DNA of 64,000 nt from Microvenator marinus (GCF_007993755.1 NZ_CP042467.1:3868001-3932000), one strand, 5' to 3'. Numbered from the stretch's first letter, positions 1 to 10,731 are shown. Translations and numbers: made by a program. The notes: generated by a model not told the origin, from the sequence alone.

Positions 1-1
1 A

Positions 2-1066
2 CGGGCGATCCTCGGCCAATGCGACAAAGACGAAGCCGCGCGTTTCAAGCTCCCACTTTCGGCAGCCTTCGAAGCAGCCGCAGCCCTCGGGCCGCGCAAA
101 GCCTTCGCGGCATCTCATAACCCCGAGGAGAAGAAGGCCGACGCGGAGTTCGGGTCTAGTGTGAGGCTCTATTGCGCGGATAAGAGCGCCAAATTCTGGT
201 TCGGGGACGTCTCGGGCGCAACGGTGGTAACGCGATGGGGGTCAGTCTACGATTGGGGGCTTCGGCTTGGACGCGGCACGGATAGCTCCAAGACCGAAGA
301 GCTAGCCGACGCCAAGGCAGCCCAGAAGAAACTCGCCAAAGAGGCCGCCTCCAAACAGAAAAAGTCCTACATCGGCGCCGCAGAGCTCGACGATGACGCG
401 ATTAAGGCGCTCTTTACTCAAGACATCATTGTGATGAGTTTGGGTGACGAAGCCGGAAAGTACGATTACGACTACCTCGGCGGTACCCCAAGAGGCTCAG
501 TTGGAAAAGAGTGGCCAAAGAGAGACGGGCAGCCGCTGGGGCACCTCCTCTCCGTGAGCGTTCCGGACGGGAAAAAGGTTGGCGGAGTGTCGGTCTTTGC
601 GCCAACAAACGACCTCGCCATGGAAGAGGAAGAACTCGTGGCGGTTATCCGAAGCTCCTCGCAAATGGGGAAGGACCAGGGGCCACGCCCAGGTGATGTG
701 ACCGTGATCGAGCCTCGTGTTCTGGCCGCCGAGGTCAACGGCTTTCAAATCGATGAGTCACGCACTAGGCCTTTTGAGGAGGCCGACCCCGCTTTCGCTC
801 AGAGACTGGAGACTTTTCACGAATCCCTCGGCAGTGAAGAGAAGCCTTGGACGCGATGGAGTGGCACCCCGCAGTGGGTACAACACGACGAGTGGCCCGT
901 TGATGATGATGGTGTGCCTTGGAAGTTCGTGGCCCAAATCGACTTCGACTCGATCGCTCAAGATTTCATCAAAAATGCGTGGCCTGAAGCTTCACTTTTT
1001 GGCGTGTTGTATGTTTTCATCAACCCCGCCGAGACCGAGGCGACCGCGTTCTGGCAGTACACGTGA
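2..1066 (+). CDS. WGR-domain protein, 5' end outside the window
   Basis: The reading frame is open from base 2, so the gene begins before the window; the GTG at 161 is internal. Residues following that GTG form a WGR domain: the motif TRWGSVYDWG is followed by an Ala/Lys-rich helix with KKSYI, as in the MolR/PARP-associated WGR family, which binds DNA or nucleic acid in other proteins. The last 80 residues (WSGTPQWVQHDEWP, then a QIDFDS strand) resemble the DUF1963/YwqG fold. The combination suggests a cytoplasmic regulatory or accessory protein, but no specific role can be given. Its stop overlaps the GTG start of the next gene by four bases, so the two are probably translated together. WGR call is secure, the C-terminal call is tentative. 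Confidence 0.75.
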   Translation, partial: RAILGQCDKDEAARFKLPLSAAFEAAAALGPRKAFAASHNPEEKKADAEFGSSVRLYCADKSAKFWFGDVSGATVVTRWGSVYDWGLRLGRGTDSSKTEELADAKAAQKKLAKEAASKQKKSYIGAAELDDDAIKALFTQDIIVMSLGDEAGKYDYDYLGGTPRGSVGKEWPKRDGQPLGHLLSVSVPDGKKVGGVSVFAPTNDLAMEEEELVAVIRSSSQMGKDQGPRPGDVTVIEPRVLAAEVNGFQIDESRTRPFEEADPAFAQRLETFHESLGSEEKPWTRWSGTPQWVQHDEWPVDDDGVPWKFVAQIDFDSIAQDFIKNAWPEASLFGVLYVFINPAETEATAFWQYT

Positions 1067-1713
1067 AGGTTATGAGTTCAACGCAAAAATGGTTGATTTT
1101 TGGCGCGGGAGGCCACGGAAAGGTGGTCGCCGACTTGATCCGCGCGGCGGGAATGGACGTGGCGGGGTTTGTGGATCAGTCGGGTGTAGGGCGGGTAGCG
1201 GAGCCCGGTGGGGCGGTCGTGGTGGGTCTGCAAGACGAGTTTCTGAGCGGCGGAAAACCCTCGAGCCTCCCAGCGACGGTCGCCATTGGCAACAACCGAG
1301 TCCGCCTTGAGCTCATTCAAAAACTCACCGAGCTCGGCTGGGAGCTACCCGCACTCATCCACCCCAAAGCCGTCATCAGCCAGTCAGCTACGATTGGACA
1401 CGGCTCGCATGTGATGGCAGGCGCGGTCATCAACGCCGCCTCCCAGATTGGCGAGGGTGTGATCATCAACACCAACGCCACCATCGAGCACGACGTCATC
1501 ATTGACTCCGGGGTCCATATCTCCCCGGGGGCCGTGCTCGCCGGCGAAGTAGAGGTGGGCCAGGGGGCGTGGGTAGGGGCGGGTGCCGTGGTTATCAACG
1601 GCGTTGAGATTGGCGCAAACGCTATCGTGGGCGCCGGCGCCGTGGTGATTAAGGATGTCCCCGCGGGCGCGACGGTGGTAGGAAACCCCTCGCGAGTTAT
1701 CAAAACCCAGTGA
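1063..1713 (+). CDS. NeuD/PglD-type sugar O/N-acyltransferase
   Basis: A protein of 216 residues with the family layout: an N-terminal Rossmann-like domain beginning WLIFGAGGHGKVVADL, then a left-handed beta helix made of hexapeptide repeats (IGHGSHV, IGEGVII, VGQGAWVGAGAVV, IGANAIVGAGAVV) and the closing GNPSRVI. Relatives transfer an acetyl group from acetyl-CoA to sialic acid (NeuD) or to a UDP-4-amino sugar (PglD). Start is GTG at 1063 in a GTGA overlap with the upstream stop; ATG at 1072 is the alternative. The gene lies 6.8 kb before a nonulosonic acid operon that lacks its own acetyltransferase, so it could supply the LegH/PglD step; that link is inference. Confidence 0.85.
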   Translation: MKVMSSTQKWLIFGAGGHGKVVADLIRAAGMDVAGFVDQSGVGRVAEPGGAVVVGLQDEFLSGGKPSSLPATVAIGNNRVRLELIQKLTELGWELPALIHPKAVISQSATIGHGSHVMAGAVINAASQIGEGVIINTNATIEHDVIIDSGVHISPGAVLAGEVEVGQGAWVGAGAVVINGVEIGANAIVGAGAVVIKDVPAGATVVGNPSRVIKTQ

Positions 1714-1717
1714 AGCC

Positions 1718-2269
1718 ATGAACGTCGAAAAAACGCCTATCCCCGGACTCCTCGTAATCAAACCCCGAATCTTCAACGATCCCCGCGGGTTCTTCTTCGA
1801 GAGCTTCAATCACGAGGCCTTTCTCAAGGTGCTCGAAGAAGACGGGCAGCCGACCGTAGATTTTGTGCAGGATAACCACTCGTGCTCGTCCAAGGGCGTT
1901 CTGCGTGGCCTGCATTTCCAGCGCGACCCGCACGCCCAGGGAAAGCTCGTGCGCGTGGTCAAAGGCGCCGCCTGGGACGTCGCCGTTGACATCCGCCCAG
2001 GCTCGCCCACTTTAGGTCAATGGTTTGGTATCAAGCTCGATGCCCAGGAACACACCATGCTCTGGGTGCCTCCGGGATTTGCGCACGGCTTTCAGGCCCT
2101 AGAGGACGATACACATTTCCTCTACAAGACCACCGCGTACTACGCGCCCGAGTCCGAAGGCTCGATTGCCTACAACGACCCGGAGCTCGGCATCAAATGG
2201 CCACTTCAGGACCCTCTGCTAAACCAGAAGGATCTGGATGCACCGTCAATGAGACTCACTCACCTTTGA
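1718..2269 (+). CDS. rmlC: dTDP-4-dehydrorhamnose 3,5-epimerase
   Basis: RmlC epimerises C3 and C5 of dTDP-4-keto-6-deoxyglucose on the way to dTDP-L-rhamnose. The 183-residue length is normal for the family. Visible signatures are the cupin core with VLRGLHFQ (catalytic His66), the segment VPPGFAHGFQ, and the active-site tyrosine in KTTAYYAPESE followed by GSIAYND. The start ATG lies five bases after the acyltransferase stop, so it belongs to the same transcript. The other rhamnose genes (rmlA, B, D) are not in the window. The last 14 bases overlap the convergent small lipoprotein gene. Confidence 0.95.
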   Translation: MNVEKTPIPGLLVIKPRIFNDPRGFFFESFNHEAFLKVLEEDGQPTVDFVQDNHSCSSKGVLRGLHFQRDPHAQGKLVRVVKGAAWDVAVDIRPGSPTLGQWFGIKLDAQEHTMLWVPPGFAHGFQALEDDTHFLYKTTAYYAPESEGSIAYNDPELGIKWPLQDPLLNQKDLDAPSMRLTHL

Positions 2270-2468
2270 CAGCTTCCTCGACCTTTTCGGCGCCTTCCTC
2301 AACCTTTTCGGCCCCTTCTTCCGCCGTGTCCTTGACGGCTTCGCCGGCCTCTTCGACATCGTCTCCCACGGCTTCAACCGCTTCATCAATCTCTTCAGAG
2401 GTTGATTTTTTCTCACAAGCCCACATTGAAAGGGCGACTAAAATGGCCAATACATAGAACTTTTTCAT
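2256..2468 (-). CDS. Small acidic lipoprotein
   Basis: A 70-residue protein. The start is the ATG at 2468, because a strong GGAGGAG Shine-Dalgarno sits just before it; an upstream in-frame GTG is inside that site. The N-terminus MKKFYVLAILVALSMWAC is a lipoprotein-type signal with Cys18 as the likely lipidated residue, although Trp at -2 is unusual. The mature part is strongly acidic and built of repeated EEGAEKVEE units predicted to form an amphipathic helix. No family is recognised; it is probably a periplasmic envelope lipoprotein. Its 3' end overlaps rmlC tail-to-tail. Confidence 0.7.
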   Translation of the reverse strand: MKKFYVLAILVALSMWACEKKSTSEEIDEAVEAVGDDVEEAGEAVKDTAEEGAEKVEEGAEKVEEAVKGE

Positions 2469-2515
2469 GGTCTCCTCCACTTGGTAAAGCCTCGGTACCG
2501 CCCGAGACTGTGACT

Positions 2516-2544
2516 CCTATAGCACCTCATGCGTTGCGTGTCTG
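2516..2544 (-). promoter_or_regulatory. Candidate sigma-70 promoter of the small lipoprotein
   Basis: Read on the minus strand there is CAGACA, 17 bases, then TATAGG preceded by TGC (extended -10 form). This would start transcription about 40 bases before the ATG at 2468. It is a visual match only. Confidence 0.35.
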
Positions 2545-2587
2545 TAAGGCTTCTAGCGACACAATTGCATCGAATTTGCGCGGATAA

Positions 2588-2728
2588 CGAGCTTGTTCCC
2601 AGGGAAAGACTTCGTCAGAATCAAGGCGCTCGTCCTGGGTCCCTCCTTCCAGTCCGAGAAGTGCCCCTCGCGTTTCTGTTCTGCATTGTTTCCCGCAGTT
2701 CAAGAGCGTCGAGGGGCGCGCTTTTTTT
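2588..2728 (+). ncRNA. Possible structured leader or small RNA ending in a terminator-like hairpin
   Basis: In the 320-base gap before frmA, GTGCCCCTCG (2661-2670) can pair with CGAGGGGCGC (2710-2719) across a 39-base loop, followed by seven T (2722-2728). Upstream, CGAGC (2588) pairs with GCTCG (2628) and CCCAGG (2598) with CCTGGG (2634) in an interleaved order that would make a pseudoknot. Because no plus-strand gene precedes it after rmlC, the terminator would end either rmlC read-through, a short RNA, or an attenuated frmA leader. No known RNA family is recognised. Confidence 0.3.
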
Positions 2729-2775
2729 GCATCCCATTTCTTGCCGCAACATCTAATCAGCCAAATCCGTTTTAA

Positions 2776-3963
<1,188 letters not shown>

Positions 3964-3968
<5 letters not shown>

Positions 3969-4716
3969 ACGCGTGTCATGCCCTATGTGTGAGGGCAGAA
4001 AACTCAGTGGTTTGAAGGAATTTGAACGTGTACCCCTGGTGCAATGTGTGGATTGCTACGGGGTCTCTACGCGAAATCTCGCATCCGAAGAAGTATTGGT
4101 GGCGTACTACGAGTCAATCTATACTCGAAAGAGGAGTTTTTCTTCACCCATTTCGGTGAAGCGGCGCGAAGAAGTACTGGATACCTTTGAAGAGCATCGC
4201 CAGCTTAATAGAATCTTGGATATCGGTTGCGGTCAGGCTCACTTTTTGGACCAAGCCTTGGAAAGAGATTGGGAGACTTTTGGGACCGAGTTCACTGAAG
4301 ACGCGGTGGTTCTGGCACGTCAATACGGCCACCAGATGCATCAAGGGCCGTTGAACACTGCAAACTACGACTCAAACTTCTTTGATGTGGTGATCTACAC
4401 TGAGGTTATCGAGCACATTGATAACCATGCTGAAGAAATCCCAGAGATCCTTAGAGTGCTGAGGCCCGGCGGAATTATCTACGTCACCACTCCGAATTTT
4501 GACTCATTTTCGAGAAGAGTTTTGGGTGAGAGATGGAGCGTCATCCATTACCCCGAACACCTAACCTACTTCACCAAAGAGACCCAGGTTGCGATGATGA
4601 AAGGGTTCGGGTTCGAAGCAGTGTCGACAACCGCCCACGGCGTAAGAGCTTCAAGAATGAATCAAGGTGTGGGTGCGAAGAAAGAGGTCCTAGAAGGTGG
4701 ACTTTACTCTGAATAG
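3964..4716 (+). CDS. Class I SAM methyltransferase, C-terminus apparently truncated
   Basis: The start is GTG at 3964, five bases after TAAGGAG; the in-frame GTG at 3958 overlaps that site. A zinc-ribbon-like pair CPMC and CVDC opens the protein, as in sugar or lipid-linked methyltransferases of polysaccharide loci. The SAM-binding motif ILDIGCGQAHFL and the later YTEVIEHI and LRPGGIIYVTTPN follow. The protein stops at 250 residues, about 60 short of usual relatives. A plausible continuation (LLEANRALGVGK, then DSLKGVF) can be read in another frame at 4739-4813, so a frameshift has probably removed the tail. Methylation of a glycan is likely but the substrate is unknown. Confidence 0.75.
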
Positions 4717-4738
4717 CACGAGGAACGGATGAGGGGTT

Positions 4739-4830
4739 CGCTCACTCTTGGAAGCGAACAGAGCCTTGGGTGTGGGTAAGGTGGGGTTTTTGGATTCGCT
4801 GAAAGGCGTTTTCTAAAAACCTGGAAAGAC
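4739..4830 (+). pseudogene. Out-of-frame tail remnant of the preceding methyltransferase
   Basis: In a frame different from the upstream gene, the sequence reads RSLLEANRALGVGK, then VGFLDSLKGVF, stop, KPGK. This resembles the usual methyltransferase ending with a GLGDSLK motif and a final KP. At least one frameshift and one stop separate it from the intact part. The rest of the gap to 4898 holds nothing else recognisable. Confidence 0.4.
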
Positions 4831-4898
4831 GGGATGGTCAGTTACGAACAAGAGATTCTGACTAAGATTCTTGTTGAATCACTCTAGAGGTCATTAAA

Positions 4899-6875
4899 AT
4901 GGATAAATCTTTTCCGTTTCATTTTCGGGCCGATGTTCAAGGAATGAGGGGAATAGCTGTATTAATTGTTGTCTTGTATCACATGGGGTTGCCCTTTCCC
5001 GGCGGATTCGTTGGTGTGGACGTTTTCTTTGTTATCTCAGGATTCGTTATCACGGGCGGTATTTTGAAGTCCTTGCACACTCCAGAAGGGTTTAGTTTGT
5101 CGGAGTTCTTTCGCCGGCGAGTGCGTCGGCTATTGCCAGCTCTCTCTTTGGTACTCTCCGTTTGTACTCTCTTGGGTATCCTACTTGGGCCTGAGGTTAG
5201 CCAAAAAGTAAGTGGAAGAACGGCCGTAGCTGCCGTCTTTCTTAACGCCAATCACTATTTGTATCGTGCAGGTGGCTACTTTCAACCAGCTGTAGAGGAG
5301 AACTTTTTCCTCCACACTTGGTCGCTTTCCGTTGAGGAACAGTTTTACTTGGCATTCCCTTTCCTCTTGTTGTTGGGATGGAATCTTTTCGACAGGATGA
5401 TCGGTGTAGGGCAAGTTTTGGCCGGCTTAGTTGTCATCAGCTTTGGTTTGTGCATTCTTGTAGCTTTCTATCCATTCGAAACAGTCAATGGCCAAGTACT
5501 CTCTTTCTATTCCTCTCTCACCCGAGCATGGCAGTTTGGAGTAGGTTCCCTTATTGCTTGGAACTTGCCTAGGTTATCTCGATCGTCCGCGATAAAACTC
5601 AACCAAATGTTGGTACCTCTTGGCTGGCTGGGGCTCTTGTTGATATTCTGGTTGTCCTTGAGTGGAATTCCTGAATTTCAATACCCAGGTTATTTGGCAA
5701 TCTTACCCACGGCAGGAAGTGCGTTGATGTTAGTTGGAGGTATAAAGAGTCCTCTTGGGGTGTACAGGTTTTTGACATGGAGGCCACTACAACGTTTGGG
5801 GGACTTATCCTATTCTTTCTATCTTTGGCATTGGCCGTTGATTGTCTTTGCACATGCTTCATTTCCCAACTCAGATTGGGCCGTGATTGCTTTGGGGATG
5901 TGTTCCCTTCTTTTGGCTTGGGCTACCGAACGTTACTTTGAAGGGCCTATCCGTCGGAACTCAACGATTCAGCTAAAGTGGCTTTTGCCAATTGCAGTTA
6001 TCGTTCCTGTTAGTTGTTGGGCAATTCAAGCGACCATACCACCAACTAGCTCCGATATTGATCAACTCAGAGAGATGCGACGCGAGTATTCAGCAATAGG
6101 TTGTGATTCAACAATACCTTACAAGGCGGAGTCGAAGACTTGTCGTTGGGGCGATGAAGGACGCTTTAAGTTGGTTTTGCTTGGCGATTCAAATGCGAGA
6201 CAACACATTCCTGCCCTCAAGTCAATTGCCTCAACAAGGGGCGTTGAACTGCAGGTTGCGACTTCTTCAGCCTGCCCGTTTGTGTTGAATGTTCTTCCAA
6301 TTGCTGACGGGATACCAAAAGAGGCATGTCGAACGTGGGTTACTGAAAGTATCAATGAAGTTTTAAAACAAAGGCCGGATGTTCTGATTGTTTCGAGCGC
6401 AATAGATGGCTATGTAAGCGCTTCTAACTGGAAATTCGTGGATTCCGGAGGCAAGGTAGTCGATTTGCACGATGCTGTTTCACAAACAAGTAAGGAGATT
6501 GAGGCTTCTGGGGTGCGATTGGTCTATATCGCTCCTATTCCCAAGTTGTACGACCGTGACGGGAGAGCTACAACGCGGTTTGGTTCGCGATGTTCATGGT
6601 TCTCTTTTCAACTTTTTCCTGAAGTTTGCGCACCGGAATGGTCCGCAAGCGATCCCGAGTACTTGCAATTTGATGCTTCAATCTACAAAGGGCCGGATAC
6701 CAACCCAAAAATTATCGACTTGCAGCACACGCTTTGCAAAGAAGGCAAGTGTAAGTCGCACGATGGGACCAATTGGATCTACCATGACGGTGGACATCTG
6801 AGTGTCTATGGGTCCCTATTCACCGAAGGTGAGTTGGAAAGCCAATTGGAGGCAATTCTTAGGGAGGAAATCTGA
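4899..6875 (+). CDS. OafA/YrhL-type membrane acyltransferase with SGNH domain
   Basis: A 658-residue protein with the acyltransferase-3 domain (about ten membrane segments, residues 10-380) and a periplasmic SGNH esterase-like domain (about 400-650). Landmarks are RADVQGMRG with His28 in VLYH, the loop FFRRRVRRLLPAL, LHTWSLSVEEQFY, then GDSNAR (Ser431) and the Asp630-x2-His633 pair. Relatives transfer acetyl groups onto O-antigen or capsule sugars at the inner membrane. The gene is visibly more A+T-rich than the flanking backbone, which points to transfer. It is the second intact gene within the segment bounded by the frmA repeats. A second, different family member is at 21923. Confidence 0.92.
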   Translation: MDKSFPFHFRADVQGMRGIAVLIVVLYHMGLPFPGGFVGVDVFFVISGFVITGGILKSLHTPEGFSLSEFFRRRVRRLLPALSLVLSVCTLLGILLGPEVSQKVSGRTAVAAVFLNANHYLYRAGGYFQPAVEENFFLHTWSLSVEEQFYLAFPFLLLLGWNLFDRMIGVGQVLAGLVVISFGLCILVAFYPFETVNGQVLSFYSSLTRAWQFGVGSLIAWNLPRLSRSSAIKLNQMLVPLGWLGLLLIFWLSLSGIPEFQYPGYLAILPTAGSALMLVGGIKSPLGVYRFLTWRPLQRLGDLSYSFYLWHWPLIVFAHASFPNSDWAVIALGMCSLLLAWATERYFEGPIRRNSTIQLKWLLPIAVIVPVSCWAIQATIPPTSSDIDQLREMRREYSAIGCDSTIPYKAESKTCRWGDEGRFKLVLLGDSNARQHIPALKSIASTRGVELQVATSSACPFVLNVLPIADGIPKEACRTWVTESINEVLKQRPDVLIVSSAIDGYVSASNWKFVDSGGKVVDLHDAVSQTSKEIEASGVRLVYIAPIPKLYDRDGRATTRFGSRCSWFSFQLFPEVCAPEWSASDPEYLQFDASIYKGPDTNPKIIDLQHTLCKEGKCKSHDGTNWIYHDGGHLSVYGSLFTEGELESQLEAILREEI

Positions 6876-7190
6876 GATTCCAGTCGACTAGAGCCGATTC
6901 TTGCCACAGACGAAACTCATTTTTTCTTTCTGTTTTTACACCTGGGATCGGTACTCCGAAGCCCGTTTTTGGTAGGTTGGACACGCTTGGGATTTTGTCC
7001 GCCAATACCAATCTGAGAATGAGTTTGAACGTTTGTCCGGATTTTTTGAAATGGGAAGGAAGGCTCTGCGCAAATTGCACTAGGCGGTGGTCAAGAAAGG
7101 GAGATCTGGCTTCGAGTCCATATCTCATTGTGGTCCGGTCGACTTTCACCAGAACGCCATCGCGCATTTACGAAATGTAGTCCAAGGCCG
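6859..7190 (-). pseudogene. Asparagine synthetase (AsnB-type) C-terminal fragment
   Basis: On the minus strand the text DGVLVKVDRTTM, LEARSPFLDHRLV and KTGFGVPI matches the synthetase domain of glutamine-hydrolysing asparagine synthetases common in polysaccharide loci. A stop codon separates it from LDYIS just upstream, and the protein ends soon after the PIPG motif, missing about 80 residues. The N-terminal amidotransferase and the ATP-binding SGGLDSS motif are absent. It is a decayed piece. The sequence from 7190 to about 7480 has no confident reading. Confidence 0.8.
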
Positions 7191-7429
7191 TACTCGATTG
7201 GGATTTTCTTGAAAACAGGAGCGTTGCAGAAAGATTTTCGGGGTACCAGTCTGGGTATACGTGCCATGGATTGAGTTCCTTCATCCATGAGTCGTGTGGT
7301 TGTCGAGTTGGAGAGAGTAGCTTCGGCGACTTTGGAAATGGGCAAACCGCTGAGGTGGTTGATTTCTCGAAACCTGGCAGGAACGCCAGTAGACGGATAT
7401 CCCACCGTGTGAGGAGCTCGCGCTGATGA

Positions 7430-7898
<469 letters not shown>

Positions 7899-7905
<7 letters not shown>

Positions 7906-8579
7906 GTGTCGTTGCGGTAATTCCAGCCCGGGGTGGTAGTAAAGGCTTGCCAGGTAAAAACGTTGCGCTACTGGGCGGGCGACCATTGATTGAGTGGACA
8001 ATTGAGTGCGCCCAGCTTTCTGGTTGCTGTGACGAAATCCTTGTTTCAACTGATGATAATGAAATTGCGCGTGTTGCCAAAGGGTTGGGTGCGCAGGTGG
8101 TGAACCGGCCACCTGAACTTTCTGCCGACGACTCGTTGGTAATGGACGCGGTTGTCCACACGGTTAATGCCATTGGGGGGGCTGAGATCTTGGTTCTGTT
8201 ACAACCTACGTCTCCACTCCGCGCTCCTGAGGACATTAGGGCTTGTGTGGACGCGTTATTGAAAGACCCATCGGTCGACTCAATCGCCACGTACGAAGAG
8301 GCGAGTTTGAATCCGTGGAGGGCTTGGAGGATTGAAAATGGAACTGCAACCACGTTTGTAGAAGGGGCAAACCCTTGGCTACCTAGGCAATCCCTTCCTG
8401 AAGCTTTTCAACTCAACGGGGCTGTTTACGCTATCAGGTGGAATAGGCGACCTGTAGGCCCTCAATTTGTTTTTGGGAAGACTGTGGCAGTCGTGATGCC
8501 GAAAGCTCGATCAATAGATATCGATGACGAGATCGACCTGCGTCTAGCCGAACTTTATCTGCAAAAGGAGATCGCGTGA
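7899..8579 (+). CDS. neuA: CMP-nonulosonic acid synthetase (acylneuraminate cytidylyltransferase)
   Basis: Transfers CMP from CTP to a nonulosonic acid (sialic or legionaminic type), giving the donor for glycosyltransfer. The start is GTG at 7899 after TAGGAG; upstream GTG codons lie in the duplicated leader. Signature motifs are the nucleotide-binding VIPARGGSKGLPGKN, then LVSTDD, LQPTSPLR, QLNGAVYAI and the late SIDIDDEIDL with metal-binding aspartates. About 226 residues, the normal length for the catalytic domain alone. First gene of a tightly overlapping operon. Confidence 0.93.
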
Positions 8580-9583
8580 GCGTGTTCATCATCGCGGAGG
8601 CCGGAGTCAATCACAACGGGGATATTGGTCTCGCAAAAGAGCTGGTGGCGATTGCTGCTGAAAGCGGTGCAGACGCGGTGAAATTTCAGACGTTTAAGGC
8701 CGACCGTTTGGCGGCAAGTAGCGCCGCAATGGCGGAGTACCAGGTCGAAAACGTGGGAGAAGAGAAGAGCCAAAGGGAAATGTTAAAGGCTCTAGAATTG
8801 GCCGAAGATCGTTACCAAGAATTGATAGAGGAGTGCTCTCAACGCGGGATCGAATTTATGTCGACTCCCTTCGACGAGGAATCTGCAGAGTTTTTAGTGT
8901 CCCTTGGAATGAAGCGTATCAAGATGGCCTCAGGGGAGCTCACAAATCTGCCCTTCCTAAGGCATGTCGCTCGAAACCGTTTGCCCTTGGTCATTTCAAC
9001 CGGGATGGCGAATTTGGGAGAGGTGGAGCTTGCGGTGGAAACGATTGAAAGTGAGTGGGCTGACCCTGCATTGACGATTCTTCAGTGTGTCAGCAACTAC
9101 CCGGCCAGTCCAAAGTCCATCAACTTAAGGGCAATGCAAACATTGGCCTCCTTCGGCTATCCAGTGGGGTATTCTGACCACACCAATGGAATTGGTGTTG
9201 CAATTGCAAGTGTGGCCTTGGGAGCAAGTGTCATCGAAAAGCACTTCACTTTGAGTCGCTCGATGGTAGGCCCCGATCACAAAGCTTCCCTAGAGCCTGA
9301 CGAGTTGAAAGCGATGGTGCGCGAAATTCGAGACGTGGAGTTGGCTTTGGGGGGAGCGAGAAAGAGACCCAATCCAGAGGAAATCTCCACCGCGAGCGTG
9401 GCCCGAAAGAGTCTAGTGATCCGACACAACCTTCCAAGCGGCCATGTGCTTTCTGAGGCTGACCTAGTCGCAAAGCGTCCCGGTACTGGAATCCCGACGC
9501 GGATGATGGATTTCTTTGTGGGAAGAACGCTCAAGAGGTCGGTGCTTGCTGACGAACTCTTGAGTCTGGAATTTTTCGAATGA
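8576..9583 (+). CDS. neuB: N-acetylneuraminate/legionaminate synthase
   Basis: Condenses phosphoenolpyruvate with an N-acetylated hexosamine to make the nine-carbon acid. The barrel domain runs from IIAEAGVNHNGD through KFQTFKADRL, MSTPFDEES, KMASGEL, ISTGMA, GYSDHTNG and EKHFTLSRSMVGPDHKASLEP. The C-terminal SAF/antifreeze-like domain begins around ARKSLVI and includes ADLVAKRPGTGI. Length 335 residues is usual. Start GTG overlaps the neuA stop in GTGA. The sequence alone does not separate NeuB from LegI; the neighbours favour LegI. Confidence 0.95.
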   Translation: MSVFIIAEAGVNHNGDIGLAKELVAIAAESGADAVKFQTFKADRLAASSAAMAEYQVENVGEEKSQREMLKALELAEDRYQELIEECSQRGIEFMSTPFDEESAEFLVSLGMKRIKMASGELTNLPFLRHVARNRLPLVISTGMANLGEVELAVETIESEWADPALTILQCVSNYPASPKSINLRAMQTLASFGYPVGYSDHTNGIGVAIASVALGASVIEKHFTLSRSMVGPDHKASLEPDELKAMVREIRDVELALGGARKRPNPEEISTASVARKSLVIRHNLPSGHVLSEADLVAKRPGTGIPTRMMDFFVGRTLKRSVLADELLSLEFFE

Positions 9584-10731
9584 CTACTATCTTAGCCGTG
9601 ACAGTGGGACGTTCAGATTTCGGGATCTACACCCCAGTATTCAACGCAATTCAAAAGAGCACGAGACTGGAGCTTAAGGTCGCGATCAGCGGAATGCATA
9701 TGGCTCCAGAGTATGGATATACAGCCCAAGAGGTGCTTGATTCTGGATTAAACGTGGTTGCACTGGAAGACGTTCTGGTAAGTGGTCAAGATTCAGCGTC
9801 CGTGAGCAAATCCATCGGACATACAACTCTGGCTTTTGCCTCCATTTTCGCGCGCGAAATGCCCGATTTGATAATGGTCCTCGGTGATAGGTTTGAGATG
9901 TTTGGAGCCGCCACCGCGGCAGTTCCATTTCAAATTCCGCTCGTTCATCTACATGGTGGTGAAGTTACAGAGGGCGCCATGGACGAGGCGTTTCGCCACG
10001 CAATTACGAAAATGAGTCACCTTCATTTTACCTCGACAGAAGGTCATTCAAAACGGGTTGTGCAACTCGGTGAAGAACCATGGCGAGTGCACACAGTTGG
10101 TGCTCCAGCGCTCGATCACCTTCGAGACTTCGTTCCAATGACAGACGAAGAGTTTGCCAAAAGATTTGGGTTTGAACTTCCGGCGGAGTTTCTGCTCTGC
10201 ACGTTTCACCCCGTCACAACGGAGTTGGGAACGGAGCTTGAACAAGTCCAGAATCTACTTGATGCACTCTTCGAGGCCGGAATGCCTTGCGTATTCACCA
10301 TTGCGAATGCGGATATGGGAGGAAGCGCGATAAACAAATTGCTACGGGCCGAGGCTGAGAGGAATCGAGGGTTGACTCTCACAACCAATTTGGGAAGTAA
10401 GGGCTATTTCACGGCTATGAAGCGCTGCTCCGCGATGGTTGGGAATACGTCCAGTGGGATTATTGAGGCTGCGTCACTTGGAGTACCGGTCTTAAATGTC
10501 GGGAATCGGCAGAAGGGCAGGGCGCGTGGAGCGAATGTTTTTGATGTTCCCACCGAGTTCGAAAGCATAGTAGATGGGGTGAGAACCGTGCTGTCGGATG
10601 AGTTTCGAGGCAAGGCTCAAGAGGCGCCGAATCCATACGGAAATGGACAAGCATCGAAAAGAATTGTTGAGATTTTGGAAGATATTGACCCAAAAAGTCT
10701 CGTTCCCAAAAAGTTTCAGGATTTGGAATGA
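9580..10731 (+). CDS. neuC: Hydrolysing UDP/GDP-N-acetylhexosamine 2-epimerase
   Basis: Epimerises and releases the sugar from its nucleotide carrier, giving the NeuB substrate. The family signature is clear: VTVGRSDFGIYTPVF at the N-terminus, GDRFEMFGAA, HLHGGEVTEGAMDE and the C-terminal VGNTSSGIIEAASLGVPVLNVGNRQKGR. The 383-residue length is normal. It overlaps neuB by four bases (ATGA). In legionaminic acid operons the same family member is called LegG/NeuC2, and the next two genes suggest that use here. Confidence 0.94.
   Translation: MTTILAVTVGRSDFGIYTPVFNAIQKSTRLELKVAISGMHMAPEYGYTAQEVLDSGLNVVALEDVLVSGQDSASVSKSIGHTTLAFASIFAREMPDLIMVLGDRFEMFGAATAAVPFQIPLVHLHGGEVTEGAMDEAFRHAITKMSHLHFTSTEGHSKRVVQLGEEPWRVHTVGAPALDHLRDFVPMTDEEFAKRFGFELPAEFLLCTFHPVTTELGTELEQVQNLLDALFEAGMPCVFTIANADMGGSAINKLLRAEAERNRGLTLTTNLGSKGYFTAMKRCSAMVGNTSSGIIEAASLGVPVLNVGNRQKGRARGANVFDVPTEFESIVDGVRTVLSDEFRGKAQEAPNPYGNGQASKRIVEILEDIDPKSLVPKKFQDLE

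Noticed and set aside
8576-10731. Calling the pathway plainly N-acetylneuraminic (sialic) acid
   Set aside because: neuB and neuC families do not distinguish the sugars, and the LegB- and PtmE-type neighbours fit legionaminic acid better.
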